A stretch of 64,000 nt of DNA, taken from assembly GCA_023653785.1 (NCBI GenBank), contig JAMKCH010012395.1, positions 1 through 64,000 of the forward strand. The letters run 5' to 3'. The position numbers and the translations under genes are program-made. Under the pieces are notes generated by a model. That model saw only the letters and a program-made list of their open reading frames with translations. It was not told the DNA's origin and ran no database searches. Shown in pieces: positions 1 to 12,426 of the stretch (positions within the stretch are counted from its first letter, which is position 1; every line of letters starts with the position of its first letter). This stretch comes from Ophioderma brevispina. Taxonomy: Eukaryota > Echinodermata > Ophiuroidea > Amphilepidida > Ophiodermatidae.

Positions 1-1339
1 AGCTGTAAAAGCAAAAAAACATGGAATTGTTGTGGCCCATCGCCATTGCAGCAGATAGTGGCCGACAACTTGGCATAAAAAGACAACGTGGCGAATGCTC
101 ATAATAATTTTTTTTTTTAAATTCCCAATGACAACTATATTAATATCGTTTAACTTCGTAAAAGGAACGAATTTTGACAACAGTATTTAGAAATTGCTAC
201 GAAGTATAGGTATATTCTTCCAGCTAATACTGGTTTCAGAGTGTGAGTACACACGCTTAAAATGCATTTAAAATCACGAAATCTGGACACGCCCTTGCTT
301 TAATACTTTTCCTTTCTCACCGTTCCATAAACCTTTTCTTTCCTTTTCTTACCAGTCTTTTTATTGATTCTCATCATACACAACAACATATCAATATTAA
401 AGTTTAAAAATTACAAAGAGGGAAAAACAATGCTCATAAGTTTTAATCTGATCAGTGCGCACGTTTTTGCGTGCGTTTTTGTTCGCGTGTCAGCTATAAG
501 CGTTTGCCATGCGTGAAACTTGTGGCGTTTTACGCACCTCAATATCGCGTTGGTATTTTAGACTACAAAAAATGCCGTTATTTTCGAAAATAACAGAAAA
601 ATTAGTTCGGTGACCCCTACTTTTTTCTGCAGTAATCGACAGATCTTGTTAGTGCGCAACTTTTATTAAAATTTGGACAAAAGTTATCGAACCGATTTTT
701 TTTAAATATTCAAAAATGTCCGGGAAAAAATGAATTTTCCATAGACGTGTGTACAAATTTTTGTAAAAAATAGGCGTTTTTAATAGAATTTTTCTCAAAA
801 CGAGTTCGGTGACCCCATATTTTATTTCTGATATTTGACATACATCGATTGAAGTTCATTTATACGAAATCTTAACAAAATCTATCGAACGGATTTATCG
901 TGACCCAATCACCTTAAGATGCATGAGGCGCAGGTTATTGAAATGCAAATAAAATTAAATGGAGATCTTTATTCAATAGTGAGTGACAACTATCAAAATA
1001 AAAATGATTTTGTACCGTATAGTAATATGAGCAATAAATCCGGATATTTGACTGATAATAATAATAATACATAACACTACTTATATTTGATTAGAGTTGC
1101 AATAAAAATGCATCATCATAAAGTCAAATAAAACATCAAACCGAGAAATCGGGACTTGAGAGGCCGAACACCTGCCTGAGCCTCCCAAACAACAATGTGC
1201 GCGTGCGACAACCCCCAGGTGGTTGTCAACAGCCGCTCAGTTCCCCTGCGCAAAAAATAAGCCGTCGCACTGATTGGTCTGGCTAAGTGTCTCTTACGCA
1301 CATACGGCACGTCGAGAGACAGTGCGAGTATACCAGAAC
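1..1339. other. No gene seen; diverged direct repeat at 595-910
   Basis: AT-rich. Two diverged units (about 600-715 and 805-900) share AGTTCGGTGACCCC, a TTTCTG block and AAATCTATCGAAC- or AAGTTATCGAAC-type ends. Nothing else is recognised. Confidence 0.6.
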
Positions 1340-1439
1340 CATGTGTTTTGACTAATGTTTGTGGCGGAGTACTTCCCCCCCCCCCGACCTCGGGGGAGAT
1401 TGGAGACGTTTTCCCTACAGATTCGGAGGGTCCACGGAT

Positions 1440-1630
1440 ATGGGTTGAAGAGTCTAGTGTAAATTTCAGTCGTTTAGTGTTTTCATCACCGTGGACCCGA
1501 GGGAGGGTCTACATAGACGATAACGGAATAAAGCGTGAAACTAATGTTACGTGAAGAGTCAACTGAATCGATTGCCCTATTGTTCACCATTGTTCCCGGA
1601 CTATGAGTACGCCGGACAATAATTACTTCT
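1440..1630 (-). repeat. CCGGACTATG family copy 1
   Basis: Inverse orientation of the repeat with GGGAACAATGGTGAACAATA, CAATCGATTCAGTTGACTC and TTTCACGCTTTATTCCGTTA. The part towards 1340 holds GGTCCACGG and CCGTGGACCC as an extra inverted pair (1430 and 1489). Non-coding: the short frames across it are only side effects of the repeat. Confidence 0.75.
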
Positions 1631-2499
1631 ACACCGGTCAAAATCTTATCAAGGTGTTTCCTATTAAGAATACGTACATTTCAGAGTTGATGTTTGAAGC
1701 AAACTATTTTCTTGTCAAACTTGGTAAAAAAACTCGACTTGATTTCTTCATGTATTTCTGACAAGTATACATTAACAGAGCTGGGATGCAAAGTTACCTG
1801 TTAACGTTTGTGTTATTTCCACATGATCACATCATTTTGCATTATTACATTACATTGCAAAACATAATTCATATAAAATACATAATACCATGATACCACA
1901 GCTAATGTTAACTCTTCTGGCACAAAATTTGAATATTCTCGAGACAGTACAGGTTGTGTGTATTGATTAGACAGATTTCTCGCTTTTTCAATTCAATTAT
2001 TGGATCCACAGAATTCAAAATTACTTTTTAAGCAAATATGCACAGGTAATTGCTTTTGTAGTGTATATTCAAATGTACCATTTGAGAGTGTACCAACGCC
2101 AATTTCAAACTTTAAGGCAATAGAGCTTTTGAAATTTTAATGTGATTTCTAGATTCTTTGAAAGCGATCCTCGTACAGATGCTACTTTTAACAAACATGC
2201 CTATGAGTATTTTTTTGTAAATTCAGAACCTTAAAAATTCCACCTGCTCTCTGTTCCAATGCTCCTCCTATTATGATGTATTACATCATTATGAGTAAAC
2301 ACAAAACTTTATATATGCTTATACATGTCCAGCCTCCATTATTATTTTTTCCGTTTTGCAATGTTCAAATTACATTTTGTAAAAACTGCATTTCGGTGTT
2401 CTTGGTTTTATTTGAAACCGCTATGTTCACCAGGGTCTGATCATGTATTTTTTGGTTTATTTTTATAATTTGAAATGATTTAAGCATAAAGTCTAACAG

Positions 2500-3060
2500 C
2501 AAGTCTTTTTCATTTGTACAGGGGTCAAAATCAGAAGTTGCTCCAATTTTGGTAAAAATGAAACAAATTGTTCATCTAGCTTAATGTGTCAAAATATGGA
2601 ATAGTTTTTAGCATCTGCGATGCATAGTTATCATGCTATGTGACAAAATAGGTCATGGGGCCACATAATCCAATTGGCATTGACCTTCTTTGACCTTTAT
2701 CTCGGTAAGTAAACATTTACAATATCAAAACTATACTTTTTGAGAGTCCTCATTCCTCAGGCCAATAATTTGCAAGCATTTAAAATATAATCAGAACAAC
2801 TCTCAATGTTGACCCCTGTACAAATTGAGTTTGACCTTTTTTGAACTTTTAACCCATTTTTACCCAATAGTCATAGATAGTACAAACTATACATTTTTGG
2901 AATCCTTATGACTAGACGGACAATGTGGCATACATTTGAACATGATTGGAGTAATTTAAAAGTTTGACCCCTGTGTAAACTTAAATTGGCCCCTATTGAA
3001 AAGTGACACCACAATTTGACACCACTAAACCTTGCATTGATGTAGAGGGTCCATACCAAC
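2500..3060. repeat. Old relative of the TGACCCC-rich MITE family
   Basis: ACAGGGGTCAAAATC near 2520, CAAAACTATACTTTTTGAGAG near 2730 (given in part), GACCCCTGTACAAATTGAG near 2811 and AAACTATACATTTTTGGAAT near 2885 repeat the block order of 39680-40290 with heavy decay. Confidence 0.4.
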
Positions 3061-3819
3061 TACTAAAGGTGGCAAACCTTAGATGTAGTCGGGCATGAAC
3101 GAACTCCCTAAATAAGGACCCTATGATATTCTGCTCCTGCTCTACTATCTTTGGAAAGAGAAGATATGTGCTTTAAGATGGCATTAATTATTTTGATGTA
3201 ATTTTACACAATTACCACAAAAATTGGGGAGAAGTTTTGTTGCGTTTTTATTGATACGCCCTGTATAGATACTTTACATCAACTATTTGAGCATTTTTTA
3301 TCCCCAGATTTCTGCAAAAAACAAAACAGGACCGTCACGCGTCAAAGCTTTTAAAACAACGCACACTACACACTAAGCTCAAACGATCTTTCAATACAGG
3401 TATTTAATTTGTGGTATATACCTTTATACAAATATTTCGATAGGAATGAAACCGCACGTCCTCGCCATCGAGGGTCAGAATCATTCTGCGGTTACTGGCG
3501 GACTATGTTCTTACGCTTGTCAGAAGACGGATAAGCATATGATACCCTCGCTTTCTTACATTTTGCCTGTCTGAGCGCAAATTTCCTGTGTTATAGATGA
3601 CGGAACCTATAGTACCACGGCTGGCATACAAAAACGTTTGCGGGAACATGTAATGAACACTTCGTACTTTTAAAAAGATGCTTGGTTGTATATGAGGACA
3701 GCATGATTGTGGCGCAACTCCCCGATTAATCCTACTTATTCTTTCTACATAGGCGGTAAACATGGTAAGCGTCTGCCATGGCAAAATTATTTTTTGTCAT
3801 TAGTAGAGCCTGACATCCA

Positions 3820-4200
3820 CTTAGACTGTGGGGCATAGGCCAAATAACCGAATGTATATAAACAAATTCTGTTGTCCCCATCAAGGCAATAAGGTAACCC
3901 ATATGTAAATCCATAATAAATTATTAAAATCATATAACCATCTGAGATCATATAACCGTCTGACACCTTTTCTTGAAAAAAAAAAGTGTCACCTCAATTT
4001 CTTTTCCCCAATATCAGTAGCCAATGGACACACATAGACTTCAGCAAACAATGGAGCTAAAGATTTTTAACAATCGGCCCGGTATGTATGCAGAAGAGAA
4101 AAAAACACTTCAGATTCCTTTTCATCTCGGAGTGCAAGCTATTGTTATATTGCCTACACAGCTGAAAAGCGTTTAGGTGTTATCATCTCCAAGATTCTTA
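3820..4200. mobile_element. Single arm of the long-inverted-repeat family
   Basis: Starts near GGGGCATAGGCCAAATAAC and runs through TTGTCCCCATC, a CCATAATAAATTATTAAAATC block, CAGTAGCCAATGGACACAC and GCGTTTAGGTGTTATCATC. The same order is found at 40480-41545. The other arm is not found, and the Tc1 relic begins soon after its inner end, so the element may have been cut by that insertion or simply truncated. Confidence 0.6.
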
Positions 4201-4312
4201 ATACGTATATAAGTGACAGACGAAAAAACAAAAACAAAACTTTTAAAACAATATCTAATAAATTTATGAAATGCATTTTCATATTTTTAGTTGAGATATT
4301 GGAGACATTTCA

Positions 4313-5215
4313 CTAATATCGAGTATGGCCACCCCTGGCATCAATCAGTGTGTCAAGACGTTGCGGCATGCTGTCCACAGAGTTTTTATGATGTCAATGG
4401 GCAGAGCGTCCCACTCATTGGTCACAGCCTGAACTAACTCCTGTAGAGTTTAAGGAAGATTGTCCCTCCACCCCCTCTGCCTCAAGAAATTGTCTCACTA
4501 CAGCAGCCCTGTGCGGCGTGGCATTGTCGTCTTGCAGCTGAAAATTATTTGCATAACCCCTTCTTGCATGTGGCAAGCAGTGGTTTTTCACGGCGTTCAT
4601 GTTTCCATGTGGCAGCACCAGTGACGTTTTTCCTCCATAATGAATACCAGCCCATACCCTCACTGAGCTGCCACCACCTTGAGTCGATTCCTGAATACAG
4701 CTATCTCAGGGGTTCTCACCACGTAATCGACGAACCCTTTTGTCGTCCATCTTGACGGTCAAGGATGTAGCGGCTCTCGTCCATAAAGACAACGTGTCGC
4801 CAGCATCCAAGCTGTAACATTCTGTGCTCCCTAGCTCAGCGAAGTCGAGCAATTCTGTGGTGAATAGCATGCGTGGACATCTGGCCATTCGTCTTGCTCG
4901 GTCACCATGTTGAAGCAATCTCCGATTTACATTTTGGCGGGAAACGTTGATTCATAGTGTCTTCTCCATAAACGACGAAGACGGCTCGTTGTCATTTGCC
5001 GGACTCTACGGCACAGATTAAGAAGTGGGCGATCATCTCGTCTGGCAGTCAATTGTGGTCGTCCGGAGATTTCTCCTTAAATTACCCACTTTTTGACGTC
5101 TGAGGATTTTACAGACCGTACCCTGCGATATCCCGACTTTGGCTTGTTTGTACCCTTCCCCGTCGAAGTGCAAGCACTCCTCGGCGTATTGACAATGCCA
5201 TTGGACGACGCGTAG
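4313..5215 (-). pseudogene. Tc1-family transposase pseudogene, catalytic Glu region deleted
   Basis: Tc1 transposases cut and paste DNA at TA sites. Minus-strand reading across several frames gives, in order: an HTH-like GISQGTVCKILRR (about 5105-5145); NVNRRLLQHGDRARR (about 4880-4930); VRVWAGIHYGGKTSLVL (about 4610-4660); QLQDDNATPHRAAV (about 4495-4540), which carries the second catalytic Asp; and a C-terminal end LIDARGGHTRY at the stop (4313-4315). There are multiple frameshifts and in-frame stops. Just after the residues LEAEGVE the sequence jumps straight to the region that should follow the PDLNPIE-like block, so the third acidic catalytic residue of the DD34E triad is missing. The element is therefore non-autonomous. 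It sits beside a long-inverted-repeat fragment at 3820-4200. Confidence 0.85.
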
Positions 5216-5870
5216 CCTAGGGAAACTTTATGTCAGTTTTTGTTGTAAAGGTAACAACCAACTCTGTAAAACGTGGGCTTGTTGCACACAGGCTTGAGCA
5301 GGGAAAAAGAACAAAGAACAGAGGTCTGGCCTTTTATAGCCCCAACAAAAGGCATTGTGATGTAATTCAAAATTATGCATGAATTCACTTGATCTGGGAA
5401 GTGGGGTCTCATTCACCTACTCTAATATGATTACTGAGGCGTTCAAACCGTGCAAGTTGTCTCATCCATTCATTTGTCATCACGGTCATGGTGAGGCGGA
5501 TGGAAGGCACCTCCTTGTTGTAAATGGTGGATGGTTTGACTATTAAGTATTGACCAATTTAATCATTTTGTCAGAATGTGTCACTCCACTCTCGTATATT
5601 ATTTACTGAACCCATTAACTGAACCATTAAACTGCAAATAAACGTAATTAAAGGATTCACCGACTTGGTACAATAATACTCTACCCGAGAGAGCATTTAC
5701 CATAAAACATGTCATGGATCAACTCGCCAATGCACATGAAACAAACACACTTAAAACGATTAAAAATACATAATTTCTCTTTCTTGTATGATTACAACGA
5801 GTAACGTGATAGTGTTGCACGTATGGGCCAAAATTGGTTACAAAGTTCAAAATTTTTGATATTTTGCACC

Positions 5871-5916
<46 letters not shown>

Positions 5917-8559
5917 ACTTAATGTCGCAGAAAATAACACCTAATGTCAACAAAATACACCCTCAATGTATCTTTAGTAAGAGCGTGCTCACAGATACAA
6001 ACATAGAGAGAGACACAATTGTAGTGTAACAATACAAAATAGCTTATGCTATTTTATGGCTGGAGAGCCTATGCACTTGAAAATGCGTATTTCATCCAAA
6101 ATCGTTACTTTTCAAGAAGGATGAAGTGTATGGCTATGTTAGCGAGAACGTGACATTACATTGATCAACCGTGATGCCTGAAGACTCATGTAAACTATTG
6201 GATGTTTATGCATTAACCGTGTGTGTCTTGAATATAAAATCCGAGATAGTGTATCGTCTGGGGAAAGAAGGCGAAAATTCAAATTACTTGACATGAAACA
6301 TCTTTATCGTAAGTGCAAAGTTGAACTTAATGCTAGCTGCACTTCAGGCTACTCATTGATGTTGGTTATGGATATGCAACACCACAGGAATACTAAACAG
6401 ATTTTGCTCCTAACATATCTAATAGATTAACAACACGTGTATCCTAAGGAACTAAACTAAACCGTCAATGGAGCTCTTGGAAACCTTTGACTGTACTCGA
6501 TTCCAGCTGTAGGATATCTTGGCAAAGGGTTGATCATACGGATTTTAGTTTATAATGATCGGTTCATAACAGAACCAGTCTTAAAATTCACGGCAACTGC
6601 AAAAAAGTTACCCATGTTCTCCTAGAAGGCTTAATAATATATTAAGGACGGAAAACGGATGAATAAATAGTTTAACTGGCATTAAGTTATCAATGTGCAT
6701 TTCTGAGGCGCTCCCTTTACCTGAGTCAGTTCCACTTTTGGATGTAGGTCGAAGTTTATTACATTCGTTCAGTGTTACAAATACTTTATTACTTGTACGT
6801 AAAGTTGGATGAAAAGTTCCGTGTTAAAGGTGCGTGTTCCGATTGGGGACCCCCCCTCATGATTTACCTGGAAGTAATCGATTTTGATATCAGATGAAAG
6901 GCCGTATTTTTCTCATTGTCGTCCTGAAATTTGGGCCCTCAAATCCAATTTATTCCCAAGATATAAACAAAAAACCGCCGTTTTAGTGGTTAACCATCAA
7001 TATTAGCACAGTATTGAATAGGGCTTTGCAACATGCATTATTACGTCTACCATCAAAACCGCAAGTTTGTTTCCCACGGTACTTGATAGGGAGTATGTGC
7101 AAGTGCCAGGCTCTCATATCAAGTAGAGAACACAATACACATAAATCGGAACAAGCACCTTTAAATAATTTCTTCACAAGATACATCTCGTGATCCACAA
7201 CCTCGCCCCCTCCCACCACTTACCTAAAAAAATAGATTTTCACATCGTCTGAACAGTTAGCCTTAGTAATCCATGTGTACCGAATCGTACGTGTAAATTC
7301 GGTCGCATCTGTAAGAAATTCGCAATTTTGTATTTTTCTGTCCGTAAACGGACAGATATTACAACACAGTGGCCTATGGGACCGTAGGAAACAAGTAATT
7401 GCTCATAACATAAAATCGCAAGATCGGAATCAACGCAAATTTTGTGAATAGGGTTAAGGATATATTGAACCATGAATAAAACAGATGGAATCGTGAAATG
7501 CACCTTTAATGTAGACTATACAAAAAAACGGTCTCTAGAAAGAAACTCGACCTAAGAATTCAGAATCCTTGAAAAAAGCTCACAATGATAAACTTAGAAA
7601 AAAACACAAGCAAAAAACGGAAAATCATCTATTAATCTTTCCCTTTCAGTGCACACAAGGGCTGAAAGAAAGAAACAAAAAAAAGTACGTTTGGCGAATT
7701 ATAGTCAACAACCATTGTATTACTAGCACGACTGTCTAACCGATTAAAGGGACATAACACGCTAATTTTTAGTTTACATATGTGATAAATTATGTTGAAA
7801 CGATTCTCAACATTGATGATATTACAATAAATTAATTAGCTAATTAGAAGACAAAAATGAAATCGGGAACTGATGGGCGCATCCATGTTGCCAATAATCT
7901 CACGGCCATAGTGACGTTTCGGCCATCTCGCGGCCATTGCTACATCATGTCTATAGTTTGTCCCGTGATGATTGTCAAAACAAAGTAATTTACTTTTGAG
8001 TAATCTAACATGTCTAATAGGTTTGTTTGCCTTTGAATCGGCGCACATCTGCCGTGATTATATTCCAATAAAGAAATAACTACTTCACAGATTAACCTCA
8101 ATACAAATAACGAGTAGGCCTACTCACTTCGAATGTAAAGATTTTAACACAGTATCCCAATGAAGAGTAGAACCAATTGAAGCCCCACCTGTCCCACATC
8201 ACCGATCAGCTGGCCAGATAGCAAAATAGTGTCATTCCAAGGTACGCATTCACGGTCTCAATTGATTTTACGCGGGGTATTTCAGGTGATTGTATAGCAT
8301 GTGGCATTGAGGGACTCTAATATTAAAGGCTCTACTCGAGCATTAAATGCTGAATAGCGTTTCGGGTGACATTTTTAGTCCCACTTTTAAAAAACTTGAA
8401 GAATACAGTGACATTTTGTGAGACACACTTTATAATCCGCTAAAATTCTAACATTCCATCACACACCTGCTTTATTTGTTGGCAACATGGCCGCTCCCAT
8501 CAACCCAGCGAGAACAATCAGTAAAGCGTAGCCTGATGACCTCCTTTAAGCTAGCGAGG
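5216..8559. other. No gene seen
   Basis: AT-rich DNA containing the 44-A run at 5872. 5216-5550 may be the 5' end of the Tc1 element, but its terminal repeat was not identified. The short open frames have no recognisable motifs. Confidence 0.6.
5872..5915. repeat. Poly(A) run, 44 A
   Basis: Uninterrupted run of 44 A preceded by GCACCC. No retrogene or SINE is recognised upstream, so it may be a bare microsatellite. Confidence 0.95.
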
Positions 8560-8640
8560 CAGGATCGCTTAGAGTGGTGTGTTAGTTATACGCGAGTTTA
8601 CGGTTCGAATCCAGCCAAGTGTGTTTTGTCAACCTTTTTG
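8560..8640 (+). mobile_element. tRNA-like SINE head fragment
   Basis: CTTAGAGTGGTGTGTTAGTT resembles an A box region. ACGGTTCGAATCCAG (8600-8614) is a good B box at tRNA-like spacing. The flanks show no intact acceptor stem, so this is a SINE head or tRNA relic, not a tRNA gene. Confidence 0.5.
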
Positions 8641-8689
8641 TACACTGTTCATGCAAGATTAGGCAAAAAAGAAGTTTGTCTCAGAAGAA

Positions 8690-8935
8690 ATGTGAAAAAT
8701 GCAAATTCGAAATGCGTTTTTTTTAGAGAAATGCTAATGCGAATGCGGGATTTTTAAAAAGTTTTTTATCTCATTTTTGACCCACTTTTTGCATTTTCAT
8801 TTTTTTCTGAAATTAAAAAAAAATATTTCAAGTGAGCAAAAACCTAAACCAAAATGCGCAAAAAGACCAATTTTATGCGCAGGGTCTTCTGCGACAAACT
8901 TTTTTTCTTGGCATTAATAAAAATGTGTACTTGTT
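8690..8935. repeat. Dispersed AT-rich repeat, copy 1
   Basis: AAATGCTAATGCGAATGCGG, AAAAGACCAATTTTATGCGC and GGTCTTCTGCGACAAACTTT followed by TTTTTCTTGGC reappear in the same order at 59300-59500. Abuts the reverse-transcriptase relic. Non-coding. Confidence 0.6.
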
Positions 8936-8936
8936 T

Positions 8937-9904
8937 TCATGGAGAAATAAGTATAGATAAACTTCTTCTTCGTCTTGTCCAAACACATTGGTTCTCAAGT
9001 ATGATCCATCCAGAGATAAGTACAATGCCTGGCTTCTTCACTGAATTCTGCAAGGTGTTTGCCTGTATCTGTGCCGATTGTGCTCCCAACAGTGGGCAGA
9101 CCAAGAGGTGTTCCTTTATAGTGTGGTTTGGTGTGTATTCCCGTAGAATGTTCATGCTAAAAATTGTTGCTGTTTGGGTTTCAATAGGGCCTAGACTGTC
9201 CGAAAATTATGGGAATTTTTCGGAATTGTTCGACAACCACAGGTAGTGTCCTGATCTGCTTCCAGGTAGCCCCACTTATACAAGGAAACCTTAGATCGGG
9301 CGATTCTGGTTCTCAATCTGTTGAGACATCACCATTCAGCCATGAGGAGTCGGCTCCAGGTGGAAGATGCTCACCAGGTTCAATAGCAATTGATGTCACA
9401 AGGCGACTCTCTTAAATTTTAGAGACTGTTTCAAGGGGTTGGAGTTTGCTTAAGAACTCTCCCTGGATTAAAACGGTTAGCAGCTGGTCTCTGCCCGGAC
9501 ATACGGTGCTTCATATTAGATACTTGGCAGCTACGCTCTTGCATGCTCGCTACACTACGACGCCTGTCTGGTGGAGCAATTCCTAGCTGCCAGGATGTAT
9601 AAGTTCACCGTTGGAGTTTGACGAAGACATCTCCGGCAGGAGGCATTTAACACTAGATCAAGCTGCTTGACAGCTTGGTGGACAGGATTGTCACAGTGCT
9701 CCAGGTGTGTTGCAGAGTAGGTTACTTTAAGCTGACGTTTGGCTTCATGGTTGCGTAGATGTAAAGCACACACCTGTGTCTTGGATTTGCATGTAGGTGG
9801 TTTTCCTCGTAGTAAGGAGTGAGTTCATCCACAGTTTTGGAGAGGCTCTCTTCAACAACTGTGCATCCTGTGGGCTCATTCCAAAGTGAAGATTTATAAG
9901 TCAT
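8937..9904 (-). pseudogene. Non-LTR retrotransposon reverse-transcriptase C-terminal relic
   Basis: Minus-strand reading starts with LSKTVDELTPYYEENHLHAN (9800-9860), continues LHLRNHEAKRQLKVTYS and LEHCDNPV (9700-9770), and ends near 8940-9240 with frames equivalent to WSCLNRxRTxxxRFxxxLxKWGY. This order matches the thumb and C-terminal region that follows the polymerase core in jockey-like or related non-LTR elements, where the spacing PVYLGVTLDRxLSY is expected. The YADD catalytic core is absent upstream, so this is a 5'-truncated and internally decayed copy. Several frameshifts separate the readable parts. Assignment to a clade is uncertain; that it is a reverse-transcriptase relic is fairly secure. 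Confidence 0.7.
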
Positions 9905-12066
9905 GAAAGTATCTTTAATGACGCAAATTAATTGTAAATGGCTGCAAAATGCTAATTAAACATATACATTATTTCAAGTTTTCAAGTTGATTCCCTTGAA
10001 TGATCAAAAAATCATCGTGCATGACTAATTATAAATTTGTTAAATAAGGACCATTTTCTGACAAATTAATATTTTCAGTGCAGTGACAGCCTTCAATGTT
10101 CGTTTTTCTCAGAAGTTAGGAAAGTTGTGACTTTTGAAATTATTATTATAGCTCAAGTGTAGCTCATGTTCTCAAATAGCAAAAATTACACAAAAGATAC
10201 AGTATGTCATTGACTTAAAAAGTCAACGACATTTGTGATTACACTGGGCTTTTGAGCGTGAGTATGTTACACACGTGGCTTCGAAGAAATCCATGGATTA
10301 TGTCAGGCATTACTAAAGCGTCAAGTCAGGTTACATAAAACAGCAGCAATTTTGTTCGTTTTATATTTTTTTCAGTCGTTGGCTATATAGCAACGTCTGT
10401 TCAAAACATAACACGCTAGTGATTTTACTACAACGTGGAGTCGAATGATAACAAAATCAAGGGATTTAGTAATTTTATTTCAATCTATTCGGTATTTTAT
10501 TAATAATAATAATTAATTTTCCTTTCGGCTGTCTGCCTGCCCGTACGTCTGTCTGTCCTCTGTTGTCTATGTCTGTCTTCTTCTTATTGACTATTTTTAT
10601 TCGAGTCTTGTTCTTGGTCGTTCTTTTTCTTTGCTCGATTTACCAGCATAATTATACACAACCACGCATACAATCGTGTGTATTAGGTATACATCTCATT
10701 TATCATGCTGGCACAAACTTGTTAAGTAATCCCTCTCTACGTTATACATTCTGTTCCTGTCCATTCTGAATTCGATTAGCAGGGTTATATTTTGTTATAG
10801 TTATATTAAGTAATTGTCTTGTTCAAGATGTTCTTATCCCTTTATACACTGACAGTCTAATGATAGCGGAAGGCGAAGGACAAGGAAAGCAACCAAGGCA
10901 GAGCCATGGTGGGGTATATAGAGGACCTTAAAGCCTTATGTTGTGTTTTGTTTGTAAATCCAGTCCTCGTATTCGAAACGCTTCTCGGGGAAATCACTCG
11001 CCATTACACGAATCGCTTCGTTTTCGAATTATTACCATTTTTATGTATTCAAAGAACACCCGTTACGAACGTCACCAGCACGATTGATTGTGACCACATT
11101 CTGTTTAACCTGTATAAAGTCTGATAGACCTAAACCAACATACCTGTTGCAAAACACCCAACTGAACAACAATGTCGCTCCACACATGTCAGTCATGGAA
11201 TGTACCATCCTTGTTTGCCATTCATAAGGAACATTTAAACTAATAACCCCCTTATATGGAAATGCAACCTCCCGCAAAGGCATCTTCAAAAAAGACGGAA
11301 GTAAAGGTTATCCAAAGGCGGTTCGCCGTTACCAGGGAATTTTATCTGCAAATGCAGCGCTACTTGTAATTTCCGAGCGACATAGAAGATCGTAGTACTG
11401 ACATGGCATGATAATAAGGTTTTCAGCTATTGTGACTGGGATACTATAATAAGCTATTAAAACCGTTCGGGCAACATAATAGACCACCTGACTAAGGCCT
11501 ACCAATAATAGAGAATGAGGTTAAATTTGACCTTATATCTAAATGCCGTTTTAGAATGAATCGAAAATATCATTCATCAACGTGGCACGGGTTGTCTTCA
11601 AGACTGTTATACCCTTTGCGTAAAATACATCAGCCTGTGGCATCGCTCTGTGCCATATTTAAAAATTAAATATCTGTATGAACAATTAGTCGGTCTATAA
11701 TACTACATTGAAGAGGTGCGTGATTGACTTTCACTTCATAAAATTAATTTCAGGAAGGCTGGTGACATTCCATTAAATGGGGGCTTAAACTTATGGTAAC
11801 ATACGAATGTGCGAAAAGAGTTTATATGCGATGTGTAGCTATCTTAATTACTATCCTTGGTTAACATCCTATGAGTTAAATATGTTCATCCACCAAGGAC
11901 ACAGTTCGGTGGGTTGTACTCTGTACATAACATTGACATGACTGACCTTGTGTGATTCTGGGTATCATTAATATCATACCCAAAAACCAGGGGTGTATAT
12001 TTTCTACATGGTGAATGAACTCTATTTGAAACTGTGCCAAGGGAAGTGTGATTTTACTGGCTCCTA

Positions 12067-12426
12067 CCCTGTTTAGAAATTTCCGTAAGAGAAAACAGAT
12101 TTCCGTAAATTTACGGAAAATCTGTTTTAGAGAAAAACATAAAATAAAAAACAAAACACATACCAAATGTTATTTACGGAAATATTTTCAAAAATTTTCT
12201 GCAGCAATATTTCCGGACTTTTTTTTTCGTTCCCGTTCAATGTAATAATACGGAAAAATTATGTTTAAAATAACATTTTTTTCCATAAAGATGAGACAAA
12301 TTTCTGTAACAATCTGTCAAAAGTCCGTTAATTGACAGGAAAAATAATCTGTAAATTACCCTAATAGTTCTGTAATTCTTGCTGCCAGAAAATTTACGCT
12401 AAATTACGGAAAATTTTCTAACAGTG
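12067..12426. mobile_element. MITE, 360 bp, TA-flanked, with TTACGGAAA repeats
   Basis: Ends CCCTGTTTAGAAATTTCCGT and the inverse of CACTGTTAGAAAATTTTCCG, flanked by TA on both sides. The interior is AT-rich and full of TTCCGTAA and TTACGGAA, including a near-perfect palindrome at 12092-12128. No coding sequence. A TA-targeting (Tc1/mariner-like) origin is inferred from the flanks only. Confidence 0.7.
12092..12128. repeat. Palindrome inside the 12-kb MITE
   Basis: AACAGATTTCCGTAAA meets TTTACGGAAAATCTGTT; the arms differ by one extra A. Could form a hairpin of about 17 bp. Confidence 0.9.

Noticed and set aside
3255..3275. Mariner-like end (inverse of TACAGGGCGTATCAATAAAA)
   Set aside because: No partner end or transposase nearby, so not enough to call an element.
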